From Trichodelitschia bisporula (taxonomy: Eukaryota > Ascomycota > Dothideomycetes > Phaeotrichales > Phaeotrichaceae), in assembly GCA_010356995.1 (NCBI GenBank), contig ML996696.1, positions 984,713 through 1,048,712 on the forward strand: a DNA stretch of 64,000 nucleotides, given 5' to 3'. Made by a program: the position numbers and the translations under genes. The notes below the pieces were generated by a model that had not been told where the DNA came from, did no database searches, and saw only the letters and a program-made list of their open reading frames with translations. Within the stretch, counting starts at the first letter, position 1. The number at the start of each line of letters is the position of its first letter. Shown here piece by piece: positions 35,329 through 47,000 of the stretch.

Positions 35329-37419
35329 ATGAGCTCGCCTCCTCAATTTCGTGGCAAGACCCTCACTCCTGTCTCCCCGAAGCCCGTCCACGTCCCATCA
35401 CCGTCTAACATTCCAATCCTCGAAAAACAGATGGATCCCTCATTTCATGAATCCCTAAGCTACCAACACGGTAACCACATGGAAGAAGTACAGTACGGAG
35501 GAGGTAACTCCGGCAATGGCACGTTTGCCGCCGCGTCCTCTCGCCCTGATGCCATGGGTGATAACGCGACACGCCCGGAGTCCACAGCCCCGACGTTCGA
35601 CAATCCCAGCGGTGGCATAGACTACCAAGCGCTACTCGCGAACCTCTCAACCAACTTTGCACTCCCACAGACAGATGTCAAGTCGCCCTCAACATCTTTG
35701 CCGAGTAACCCAAATCTGCCTCCTAGACCCCCGCCGCAGGATGCGCCGCGCACCCACCCCAACTACACGCCCGGCGATGACATCCGCACCTACCACCCAC
35801 ACACGGCCGCCACCTACCGTGCATCTGCCTCCAGTAGCCATGCTCAGCCATCGCCCACTGCCACATCCAAGCCCATGCAGAGCCCCCCGCGGCGCGACGA
35901 TCTCGACAGCGAGTCCGAGGACGTTCCGTTTGACGGGGCTTTACAGAAGCAGTTTGACCAGTTCCTTCAATTCGAGCGTCAGAATGTCACTGAAGGCCAG
36001 TGGGAGAAATTCCCCAATGGGTCGCGTCTGTTCATCGGTAAGCTTACCGTCCATCATCTCCGTCGCCGCTAATAGTCAAGGCAACCTCCCCACCGAGAAA
36101 GTATCGAAGCGTGACATCTACAGGCGCTTCAGCAGGCATGGTAAGCTGGCCCAGATCTCACTCAAACAGGCGTACGGCTTTGTGCAGTTCATGGACCCCG
36201 AATCATGCGAGCGTGCGCTGCATGTTGAGCAAGACCAGATGATGCGCGGCAGGAAGATGCGTATGTTCCCCTTTGCCTTCCTCCCGGATTCCGCTGACCG
36301 CCAGACCTTGAAATTTCCAAACCTCAGAAGTCAACTCGCGGTGGCGGTGACCGTGAGCGTGGTGGCCGACGTCGCTCGCGCTCTCCCGGTTTCGATCGTA
36401 TGCCGCGTGGTGTCGATCGCTACACGGGTGGTTCAGGGCGCCGCCGCGACGACTTTCGGCGCTCGCCTTCTCCCCGTGGACGTGGTCGTCATGTGGATCG
36501 CTACGACGGGCGCCGACGGAGCCGTTCGCGTTCGCCCGTCCGAGAGCGGTACCGGGCTGGCTACACTCCGGGTGATAACCTGCCTCTGGCTCACCGCGAG
36601 CCGTCGCAGGTTCCGGACGTACAGATACTGGTGGTGGATCACGTCGACTGGTACATTTTATTCCTCGTGCAATTTCTCCACTGACGAGCTAGGGACTTTG
36701 TCGAATACGTGAAGCGCGGTATCCAGGACCACGGTCTGCGTTGCGACGTGCTCGAGCTGAATCCTCGCCACCCCGAGAACGACGTCGTCAGCCGCCGGAT
36801 CGTCGAGGGAGTGTTGGCCATCATCCGTCTGACGCGCGCCAACCAGGCCACCAGCAAGGTCCCTTTGCAGGTGTTTGACCGCAAGGCGGACAAAGTTACT
36901 TGGGCCCGTAAGTACCTCATATATTACCTAGATTCATCGGCTAACGTTGTAGAATACGAGCCGCTCGACGTGTCCGTTGCGGCCCAGCTTGTGCTCCGCG
37001 CGAAGCCAGTGCCAGTAGCTGCTGCCCCTCCTACGTACAGCTATCAGCCACCCCAGGCCCCGCCGCCCCAAGCTAACCAGAACGTCGCTCAACTTCTCAG
37101 CGCACTCGGTGCAGCAACTGGAAACCCCAACTTAGGTCGTCTTCTCGGCCAACCGTCGGGCGCGGGAGGGTCTCCGGACATTGCGAGCCTTCTCGGCGGC
37201 TTGCAGGGCCATGCACAGGCACCCGCTTACGGTCAGCCCAATCCCGGCGCGCAGCAAGGCATAGCTGGCCTCGACAACGCGACTCTTACCGCCTTGCTTG
37301 GAGCCAGCGCGAACCAGCAAGTGCAGCCCGCTCAGACGACCAGCAACCAACCGCAGCCGCAGGGCCAGGACTTTCAGCAGCTCCTCGCCAATCTGGCTGC
37401 ATACAAGCCGCCGTCGTAG
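35329..37419 (+). CDS. Nab3-like RRM protein
   Basis: RNA-binding protein resembling Nab3, a component of nuclear RNA surveillance and noncoding transcription termination. Exons 35329-36037, 36081-36260, 36305-36650, 36693-36907 and 36953-37419 (introns 42-45 nt) give 638 residues. Order: disordered N terminus; an acidic stretch and a helix (QKQFDQFLQFERQNVTEGQW); one RRM with SRLFIGNLPTEKVSKRDIYR and YGFVQFMDPESCERAL; an RS/RG-rich segment; then an anticodon-binding-like domain starting VPDVQILVVDHVDWDFVEYV, as in NCOA5-type proteins; and a Gln/Pro/Ala-rich C terminus with repeated LLGxxSxxxxxxxIASLLGG-like motifs. RRM2 is not seen. Assignment to Nab3 rests on RRM plus the following domain and is moderately sure. 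Confidence 0.8.
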
Positions 37420-37996
37420 AATGGCAGTCGGTCTGTATTTTTAATGACTGGCAACACGGTGTATGACGAGTGTTTTTCGCCTGTGATGTAAACTATAGGG
37501 GATCGCTAGGAACACTGGGATCACTAGAGGTGTATGGTAGCCAAAAATCAGCTTTTCAGACGTTTAGCTTGTGGGAATTGCCTGACTGTTATCTCGCAAA
37601 CAGCTCCCGTAGCCTTAAAGGCCTGCTTCGTGCCGTAGACTGGCCAAGAGACACCTGAAAAAATCGTGGCAGCCCTGCCTGCGCTTGTTTGCTGACGAGA
37701 GCGGTCACGATATTTTCGTGTGGTTTCGAAGTATGAATACGGCTGTAAGGGCACAGCCACTTGGCAGCGGCTTCACAGCCACGCTCTAAGTCACGGCAAC
37801 GCCGCATGCGGTGACTGGAAGAACATATCACCGACCGGTTTCCGCGGCGAAACATTGTCTGGTGAGTATCGTCAACCACCTCTCTCCAGGACTCTCCCCG
37901 CCTCGTCTCCAGCTTCAAGTTTGCGAGCCTCCAGTGCTGCAGTACAAAGACCCTCAGTGCGTGCACTTTGTCAAAGAACCGTGACTTTCACTAGTC
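37420..37996. other. Intergenic region with a hairpin element
   Basis: About 580 bp between two plus-strand genes. It contains hairpin element copy C at 37657-37717; otherwise nothing is recognised. Confidence 0.5.
37657..37717. repeat. Short hairpin element, copy C
   Basis: Left arm gaaaaaatcgtggcagccct (37657-37676) and right arm agcggtcacgatattttc (37700-37717) are imperfect inverted repeats enclosing about 23 nt. The arms match the termini of copies A and B. Confidence 0.6.
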
Positions 37997-40206
37997 ATGG
38001 CTGAGCCCACTCAGCTGGCGTGTACGTACCGCGCCCGCTCCCAAAACTCTGCTGACAGTCCGTAGTCCGCACGCCTAACGGTATCGGCATCCTTAACGCA
38101 GCGCCGGTCTACGACCAGCTTCCAGGCTTTGTGCCGTAAGTTTTCCGTGCCCTTCCAGTCCGTCCCTGACCGCATCCAGACCTCAAGGCAATATCCGCTG
38201 CGGCTGCTACTCGCCATGCGGGCGCTACTTTGCCTGGGCCTCGCCTGAGCAGGTCACGGTGATTGACGCATCTGTTGGCCATATCGTCACGGAGCTTCCG
38301 GCCGCCAACGTCTTCGAGCTGGGCTTTTCGCCGCTCGGCACGTACATAATCACCTGGCAGCGCCCGTCCAAGGATGAAGGGGGGAACGCTTCAAAGAACT
38401 TGAAGGTTTGGCGTGTGGTCGAGGAAGGTGAGCGCGCTGTGGTTGGCCAGTTTGTGCAGCGCTCGCAGACCGGCTGGAACCTGCAGTACACCTCAGACGA
38501 GCGCTACTGCGCGCGTTCCGTCACCAACGAGGTGCAGTTCTACGAGAGCGGAGACCTGAAGACTGTCTGGAACAAGTTACACGATGAGGGCTTGACGGAC
38601 TTTGCCATCGCGCCTGGTGCCGCCAATGCCGTTGCCATCTTCGTTCCGGAGCGCAAGGGTCAGCCAGCCGCCGTCAAGGTGTACAATGTGCCGACCTTTG
38701 GGTCGCCTGTCTCCCAGAAGACGTTCTTCAAGGGCGACAAGGTTCAGTTCAAGTGGAACGATATGGGGTCAAGCGTGATCATCCTGGCGCAGACGGAGGT
38801 GGACAAGAGCAACAAAAATTACTACGGCGAGACAACGCTGTACCTTCTGAGCGCAAAAGGCGGCTTCGATTCGCGCATCGCACTTGGTATGTCTTTCGCA
38901 ATCTCGTCCTTCGTTGCTAACATGCGCAGACAAGGATGGCCCTATCCATGACGTGACGTGGTCTCCCAATTCGGTCGAGTTTGCCGTTGTCTACGGGTTC
39001 ATGCCGGCGAAGACAACGGTGTTCAACGCGCGTGCTCAGCCGACCCATTCGTTCCCTTTGGCTCCCCGCAACACGATCCTCTTCTCGCCGCATGGCCGCT
39101 TCGTGCTTGTGGCTGGTTTCGGGAACCTGGCGGGTCATATGGACGTTTACGACCTGAGCAAAAACTACTACAAGGTGTGCACGATCGAGGCTGCCAACTC
39201 ATCTGTGTGCGAGTGGTCACCGGACGGAACTCACATCCTGACCGCCACGACGTCGCCGCGCCTGCGCGTTGACAACGGCTTGCGCATCTACCACGTCAGC
39301 GGTAGCCTAGTGTACAATGCAGACTTTAATGAGCTCTACCATGTCACCTGGCGCCCGCAGTCCACGACCATGCACCCGCTGGCGGCCAATCCGTTGTCGC
39401 CCGTGCCGGCTCCGCACCCGTCTGCGCTCGAGTACCTCGGCCGTGTCAAGGCTCCGACTAAGCCTGCTGGCGCGTACCGGCCGCCGGGTGCCCGTGGCAC
39501 CAGCACGCCGATGCATTTCAAGCGCGAGGATGAAGGCGGCGCGGCCTTTACCGCCAGCAACGCATCAACGGCCCCAACTACCTTCGGTCGTCGTCGCCGC
39601 GACGTGCCTGGTGCTGAAGCTCTTGACCTCTCGCCTCCCGGCGCCGCACCGGGCGGCGGTGTGAGCCTTGCCGGTACTGGTGAGGGCGAAGACGCCACTC
39701 TGAGCAAGACGGCGCTTAAGAACAAGAAGAAGCGCGAGGCCAAGAAAGCTAAGGAGGCAGCTGAGCGCGGCGGTCTTGCTCCCGAAGGCATGGAGGGTGT
39801 TCCAAAGGGCCCTCGCGCGTACAGCAAGAGCCCTGAGCGTCGCGCGCACCACCAGCGCAACCGGTCTGGCTTTGAGCATGGTCAGGGGCGCTCGCCTCAG
39901 CGTCGTGAGCGGGGTGGCAGTCGTGCCCGCCCTGTCGATACCAATGGGACTGGCAAGGGGCCTGTCAATGTCAAGCAGCCGCCGCCTCCGGTGGTGACGG
40001 CCATGCCGGAAGCGCCGCCTGACCTGACGGTCACGAGCCCGGGCGGCGCGCAGGACAAGAAGGTCCGCAGCTTGCTCAAGAAGGTGCGTGCGATTGAGGA
40101 CCTCAAGATGCGTCAGGCGGCGGGGGAGAAGCTGGAGGATACGCAGGTGAGGAAGATTGAGACGGAGGAATCGGTTAGGAAGGAGCTTGATGCACTCGGT
40201 CTCTGA
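37997..40206 (+). CDS. Eukaryotic translation initiation factor 2A
   Basis: eIF2A, a beta-propeller factor able to deliver initiator tRNA to the 40S subunit independently of GTP. Exons 37997-38021, 38066-38135, 38180-38886 and 38930-40206 (introns 43-44 nt) give 692 residues. The family's WD-like propeller covers roughly residues 20-410 with FRTPNGIGILNAAPVYDQLP, GFSPLGTYIITWQRP, KDGPIHDVTWSPNSVEFAVV, GHMDVYDLSKNYYKV and WSPDGTHILTATTSPRLRVD. A Lys/Arg-rich linker (KTALKNKKKREAKKAKEA) and the C-terminal eIF-binding helix DKKVRSLLKKVRAIEDLKMR follow. The first exon is only 25 nt, so the start depends on the splice at 38021/38066. Confidence 0.93.
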
Positions 40207-41836
40207 TCACTAGGTTTCTTACCACTAAGTCTCTGATTTGTGTGCTGGTCTCCCCAGTTGCAATAGACTAAACACATTTCGGACATTTGTGTGGTGGTGG
40301 AGGATTGGGTACACTAGATGGGTTTCATAGACGGTGATAACCAAAACTTGAGCCCCGTTCGCCTTGTACTGCTGTTGTGATATCAAAGATGTGGACTTGT
40401 TGGTGTAGCTCCTAGTGGAAAGGCAAGGATGCTGCTTCATCGCCTGATGGAAGTCTTGTGAGAGTGGTTATAAAGCGCAACATTAGCCCATAATAAGAAC
40501 AACTACGCCAGTTCTCCAGACTCTATCGTTTGTTCTCTGCTTCTAGCGACCTTTGATCCTGGCCCGTTGAAGAACAATATGCACCCTCTCATTTTATATA
40601 TAGGCCTGCCACGGGGCCCTTCTGTTACCCGAACTTCGAGTTCTTTTCAAGCATTCGCTCCCTGAGCCTCCCTTGCAACCCCCAGTTGCTTCAGCGCCGG
40701 AAAATTCAGCCCCATCTACACGCTGCCCCATATCTGTCTTTCATTGAACATCCCTTTGCGTCTGCGGCTTTTGGTGCCCCGAAACCACCTTCGTCGTCCT
40801 GCGCTGTATATCTACGGAATGGTGTAAGATGAGAAGCTTGAAAGGGCTGCACAACTCGAAAACTGAACTTCAAAAATGAAGACATGGATCTTACGTTCGA
40901 TGGGGCATACCGCTCGATCTGACGAGGTGATAAATTTCCAGGAGGACTACAGGCCCTTTGAATTTTTATCAGGTAGTCAGCATGAGACAATTGAAGTTGA
41001 ATATGGAGAAATATGTATGATAAGGAACGCGAGACCAATTGCCATAGCCGCCGTAACAGAGCGCCGGGTTACACAAAAGGAAGGCATCATGTAACTTCGG
41101 TTCAATGGCCTGGAAGCCGAAATTGAGAGGGTTGCTTAGATATGTAAGTACTTGCGTGATGTCGACGGCAGTCAAGTCCGTTGAGGATGTTTCAGCCTTG
41201 TCGGACGTGGCGGACCCAAACTTCAGATTTCCTGCAACCCAGCCTCTGTTGTCTGGTGTAGAATACTGTGATGGCCGCGAAATCGAAGGACGCTGCAACT
41301 CCAGCTGCGGACCGTTCTGTGAGGCATATAGAACTCAATTTTGAAGGCAGAGTTGCCATGCCGTTTGGATATGCCTCGTCGAGCAGAATTGTATCGTCTG
41401 GAAGTGAGCCGCATGGGGGCCCTTGTTCACACAAGATCCCTGCCATGATGGAGGTGTAGAGTCCCAGATATGAGTTAGCTATCCGCAGCAGCGAAATGGC
41501 GTCAGTTTGTTCCCAATGGGACCTCCCTGAGATGCCTGGACAGCCAACCCTGCCCGAACCGTCCTCACGCCCCATTGAATGGAAGCGCTCAAGTCTGGGC
41601 CGAGACGCCGACAGAACGCACTTGACGTTCTGTCAACTTGATCTACCGCGCGTAATACTGAGCTAGAAGGAAAGCTAGCCTAATGCTCCACCTGACCGCG
41701 CGGAAAAAGGTAAACAGTCACGGCACAATGAAAAAGGATCACATCATTCGGGTATACCTACTCTTTCCATACGCCCACACCAGCCTTGGTGTCCACAAAT
41801 CGCGGTATCCACAAATCGCATCGTAAGTCGCAATAT
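40207..41836. other. Long convergent intergenic region
   Basis: About 1.6 kb between the 3' ends of two convergent genes, longer than usual here. Overlapping minus-strand open frames (127 codons at 41192-41575; 109 codons at 40969-41298) have no recognisable domain and could not be joined by a convincing intron. A perfect 9 bp hairpin sits at 41610-41634. Confidence 0.4.
41610..41634. repeat. Perfect 9 bp inverted repeat
   Basis: gacagaacg (41610-41618), a 7 nt loop and cgttctgtc (41626-41634) form a perfect hairpin about 200 bp downstream of the beta-propeller gene. A role in 3' end formation is speculative. Confidence 0.5.
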
Positions 41837-43706
41837 CTACTCCATAAAGCCAACGCGCTTCGGTCCCTCGCGCCGTGGCACGGGTGTCCCGAACGGGTCA
41901 TCCTCGTCCATATTGTAGCTATCCAGCATCCGGTCCACACCACCTAGATCGAGCTCGCCCCGCGCTAGGAGCTGCTGGTCACGCTCCGTCTGACCCGCCT
42001 TCTGCCGCAGCTGCCGCTGGAACACGGCGTTGGCTTGTTCGGCCGTGCGCGGCATCGTGTTGGTCACGAACAGCAGGCGGTGCTCCCCCGTCACGAGCAC
42101 GTCCTGGCGCGCCGCAACCGACGCAGACTCTGATCCTACGTGCGGCAGCGCCGAGACGCTGGTGATGAGTTCGCCGTTCGGCTCCGTGCCCTCGACGCGC
42201 GATAGGCCCGGCCCGTACAACGAGCCACCGGGCGCGTCGGAGCGGCGGCTGGCCGAGTCCTTAATGGCACGGGTCCAGAATGCTTGTAGCGAGGGGATCG
42301 TGTATACGGCCTGTTCGTACCACAGGAGGACGCCTTCGTCGGTGGCACTGCCTGAAAGCGACGGCGCCATGTAGCGCGTTACGCCTCCGCGCGCATGTGA
42401 GCTTTCGGTGCTGTCGGCATGTCCGCCGAAGAGGGCTTCCTCCTTCACCCGGCGCGTGTTTGGGGTCATAGGGGCGAGGGACGACCGGGTTCCACGTGGC
42501 TTTTTTGGAGCACTGGCATCGTGCGATGGGATAGAGCCGCTTGATCCGACGTACCCGCGGAGGGCAAAGGCATCGCGACGATTGCTTTGGGCACCGGCTG
42601 GCGCGGCGTGGTCAAAGTCCCAGACACCCCACTCGCCATCTGAGAGTAAGGCTAGAATGCTCTTGCCGCCAGATGTCCACTGCGCAGAAAGGATGCGCTT
42701 CCGCTGCATGAAGCGGAGGTCTGGAAGCTTCTGGGTGTCGATGGGCGCCGAGAATGCAGCGATCCACGTGCCCTTTTCAGGCAGTGGGGCAACATCGATG
42801 TCAAACCGTGGTACTCGCGCATCTTTCGGCCGGAGAAGCGGGTCGTAAACGGCGACGGAACCACCTCGGTTGACAACAAGGAGTTGTGTGTGTTGTTTGG
42901 CGGGGTAAACTGCAGGACTGAAGGAAATTTCAGGGCTGTACTGGAGAGGTCGTTTCTGGAAGGGCGTGTGGTGCCCAGGCCTGATGGTGTCCCCGATGAG
43001 AGGAATTTGGGCGATCGATAGATAGCTGACGGTCTCGGTAGATGCCGCGGCCACGAGAAGGTCGAAGTCTTTTGAGCTCTGGGGCCTGTGCTCTTCCTCG
43101 TCTGGACTCAGGTCCTCCAGCAAGTCCGGTGTACGCGGCGTCCAAGTCACCGACACCGATGTGGGCTGGCCAGAGAGGGCGATGGTCGCAGTCTCGCGCT
43201 CCACGCCACGCAGAGTTTTCTCGCCATCTTGAGGGCTGAGCGGTAGAGTAAACACCCGGACGTTTGCATCCGCGCACGCGGCCGCCACGATGATATTTGT
43301 AGAAAATATGGTCGGGATCGACGAGGCGTTCCAAAACGAGGCGGGCGGGACGTCTGGAAGTGCGAGGTCGACAACTTCTGTGTCGAGAAAGAGGTGGAAG
43401 GCCTTTACGATGGGCGCGGTCTTGGTCGGGTCAGCGGTTTCTCTCATCGTCGATCTCCGGCCATCCTTCCACACGGCAGAGAGGCCTCGGTCGTGGCCAT
43501 AGACGATAAGGGTGGTTCCGTCGGGCGCGGCGAGAGGGTAGACGCGAGCTATGTGCACGCGGAAAGGGAGGTCATAGCTGGGAGAGTTCGAGCAGTCAGT
43601 GATGAAGTTGCGCGATACACGTACAGTGTTTATTTGGGGATTTTCCTTACCATATTCTCGTCGCATTGTCCTTGCGGGAGAAATGTATGCTGTGACTCCC
43701 GATCAT
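41837..43706 (-). CDS. Beta-propeller (WD40-like) protein, function unknown
   Basis: Exon 1 43706-43651 and exon 2 43577-41837, with a 73 nt intron, give 598 residues beginning MIGSHSIHFSRKDNATRICY. The intron (gtaagg...ctcccag) was chosen because it joins the frame to DLPFRVHIARVYPLAAPDG; an unspliced frame beginning at 43666 reads through intron sequence. The body has propeller-like strands (TTLIVYGHDRGLSAVWKDG, IIVAAACADANVRVFTLPL, FDLLVAAASTETVSYLSIAQ, GKSILALLSDGEWGVWDFDH). The C terminus is charged (NMDEDDPFGTPVPRREGPKR). It could be a nucleoporin-like scaffold, but I do not recognise the family and would not name it. It is divergent from APC1. Confidence 0.75.
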
Positions 43707-44048
43707 TGCTTCTTGTCGAGAATGTCGATGAAGAGAAGGTTGAAGGTTACTAAACGGAGAGAGTGAGGAAGTCGGAGCCTGACGAGCCCCGGGCCCCCGT
43801 CCAAAACTCACGTGTTTGCGCGTACCTGTGTCGGACCCGCGACTTCCTCCGCCCGCAACCTCCGTGCCTCGCCCCCCAAAGCTCTCCCCCACTACTACCC
43901 CCTCCTCGAGGTTACGAGCCCTCTTCACGATATCTGTCGATCCCCCCACAGATTCCTCCACCTCCAACCTTTTTCTTCTACATCTTCACCAACTGTCCGT
44001 CTTCAATCTTCTGGTCCTACCACTTTCTCGCCTACCATTAGCACCCCA
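43707..44048. promoter_or_regulatory. Divergent promoter, beta-propeller gene and APC1
   Basis: The 342 bp between the two divergent start codons must serve both genes. It is CT-rich on the plus strand toward APC1. No specific site is recognised. Confidence 0.5.
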
Positions 44049-47000
44049 ATGGCTGCCCTCGCGTCATTGGGTGCTCACGTCCCCGTGGGCGTGCAACATC
44101 TCGTTGCAGAGGGCATTTTACCCGACGATCCGCCGCCCTCCTCATATCGGTGTCAGATCGTCACACGTGGCGAAGAGGACGAGATCGTCTCTACTGACTG
44201 GCATGTCGTGTGGTCGCGCGGCGGCGTGGTGCAAAAGGTATTTAGCTTCGAACACGAACGCCTCCGTGTACAGCATGTCGTCCTTGCCTGGTTACCTTCC
44301 GAAGAGGCGTCCAATGCAGCTCACGAAGATGCAAAAGTCATCCATCCGGCTTCCAACGACAGTCCTGAGCGCGTCCATGGCCCGAAACACTTTGCGGAGG
44401 GTCTCGCGCCCGCAGTGGTGGTCTTCCTGCAGGATCAAGCGCACATTCACTGGCTGACGGGCGAAATGCACTTCGTCAACGTCCTCTTCGACGTCGAGCG
44501 CGTATTTCCTGCCCCGCGTGGTCTTTTCATCCAACGCAAGCGCCCGTCTCCCCCGGCTCTGCCCCGCCAGAATGTGCTGCCGCGTCCCAAGGGTCGTCTC
44601 GGCGACGACCTTCTCAACCCTCCCGAGAAGGAAATCACTCGATTGTTTTCGTTGACAGAACCACCGTCGGAAATTGGACGCATACTGGCAGCCGTAGGCG
44701 ACGACTCTGAGGGCTATCAGCAGTTTGATGCGGACGAGGACGTCATGTACGTCTCGCCCGAGGACGAAATCCCCCCGAACGAGCCGAATCACGACCTGCC
44801 GCTGACGCTTGTTCTTACGTACAATCGGTCAACCAAGATGCTTGGTCTCTGGCATGCAAAGTACGTTGGGGGTCTTCCCCTTTCAGGCCAGCTCGACTCT
44901 CAGCGGCGGGCGTCGTTCCCTCCCGGCTCGCCAACACCGGTCCCTCATCCACTGTTGCGCGAGAGCTTCGGCGGCTCCCTTCGGCCTCCCCGCAACCGCC
45001 CCGCAGACCAGACTGAAGAAGAGCAGCTGGCTTCGCAGTTGGACCCTGACTTCGACGCGCGCCGTGGCGAATCCCGTCGCATCAGCTCGCTCCTCTCGCG
45101 CGCCGATCTCTCCACTAGCTTTGACCGCAGCGCGTTCCAAAATCTCGCTACGAACCGTGTCACATCTTTTGCGAGAACGGTTTCGATAAGCGGTCTCAGC
45201 CAGCACCAGTCTTCGGTGCTCTCCGACGACGACATCACACTTCCCGATGAAGACTCATATCCGACGGACTCAGGGTACGACGATGACGACCCGACCAGCA
45301 GCTTGAAAACGGAGCTTGTGTTGCACAAATTTGGCCAGACCAAGGTGATGAAGGCGGGAGACGACCCGAAAGGCTGGAAGGTTTTCACCATCCGCTCGTC
45401 CCGGATACCGCATTCCGACTCCGACCGCTATCAGTACCGCCTTTTCGTGCACATTCTGCTCCCACAGCCGTACCACCATATACAGCTGGAGGTGTCGGTC
45501 AGCCGCGAGTCCTTTACGGCTGCACCGTTCAAAATGCAGCTGTCCGACCCGTTCTGCCCCGTGCCGACGCTCGAGGGCCGGGAAGATATCCTGAACACCG
45601 TCGACATGACTCAGGTCTCAGATGGGCCGATTTCTCGCTTGGTCTTTTTGCGTCAGGCGAAAGGGCAGCAGGGGCTCTCGCTAACACTCTTTGCCCCGTG
45701 GGCCAGCTCTCTCGCCGTTCACCTTCCGCTCAGCGCCCTCCCTCTGACTATCAGCGGACTCGCGCATCCCGGGCTGCACGGCACGTTCGTCATGAAGGGA
45801 AGGAACAGTCAACTGCACAAGGCTAGCGTGAAGCTCTGCCCTGTTGCGCAGGCTGTCCGTGATGTCATCGAGCTCTGCATGCTCACGTTTCCGGGGTGGA
45901 TGGGAGAGTGGTTCTTGACTACGTGGTGGAACCGGCTTCACGCCCGCCCGCACGACCAATACGCGGAGTGGAATGCCCTCGTCATCACCATCTTCTCGTT
46001 GGCCCTCTCTCTTGAGCTGCAGACTAGCAGATCCGTGCTAACCACAATGAACAAGCGGACGATGCCCAAGGCTGCCCCCAAGTCCACACCCAGAGCCACG
46101 CCGAAGCCGAATGCTGCTCCGAAGATGAAAGCCGCACAGAGTGTCGACGCCGCTAACTTGCCATCAGCCAGTGTCACGGCGTGGGCGGTGGAGTCGGGAC
46201 CCCACACGCAGCACACGAGCCCTGCGTGGACCACCACGCCCGAGTGGGCGTGGGCGAACGAGGACTCCGCTCCAACCGTTGAACTCGCCAAGCTGAAGGA
46301 GGAACACCCACACGTCGCGGCGGCGCATGAGTTTATTTCGTCACCCGCGGCAGCTGACTTGCTACACCCCCTGGAATCTGTTCGTGAGGACGTACGGACG
46401 GCCTGCTCCCGTATGGTGACCGTCCTGCACCTGCTCCGCGAGGAGTACAAACTGAACGTTGCCTCTCCGGCCCCCACGGGCCAAGTCATCGGCGACCTAG
46501 CTCCGGTTCTGGCTCAGCTGGGTCGGTGGCTTGACTGGCCTGGATGGGGATTCCGCGGATACTATGCGCTGGAAATTCGGCCCAATACTAAGCATCTCTT
46601 TGAAGATCGTAAGTTAGCAATGCCGTTTCCCCTATCCCGCGTGCTCATGTTCAAGGCGCTCTACCTGCTCTCAAGGGACGGACGCCCGTGTCCTCGGAGC
46701 CGCTTTCGCTCTACCAGTGGCTGTATGATGCCATCACGCGCAAGTTTCCCACATTGCTCTCCAACATTTTGTCGGCCACGCTCTATATGCTTCCTGCCAG
46801 CGATCCCGTTTACGACGTTTACTTTGCGCGCACCACCGCTCTCTCCAAGTTCCTCTCTCGTGGCCGCATACTGCAACAGCCATACTACGAGCAGGTCGAG
46901 TTCATGGTGAAGTGCGGCATCACTATCCGCATGATCGACACCTTCCCGGAGGCCCTCAAGGCCATCATGATGACACCGATCGCGGCGTCGCAAGCGAACC

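Noticed and set aside
35657-36712. 351-codon plus-strand frame
   Set aside because: Runs through introns and in a shifted frame relative to the Nab3-like exons; translation lacks the RRM motifs.
43578-43666. Unspliced N terminus MRREYGKEN for the beta-propeller protein
   Set aside because: That reading passes through a good GT-AG intron (gtaagg...ctcccag); splicing joins an upstream ATG in phase.
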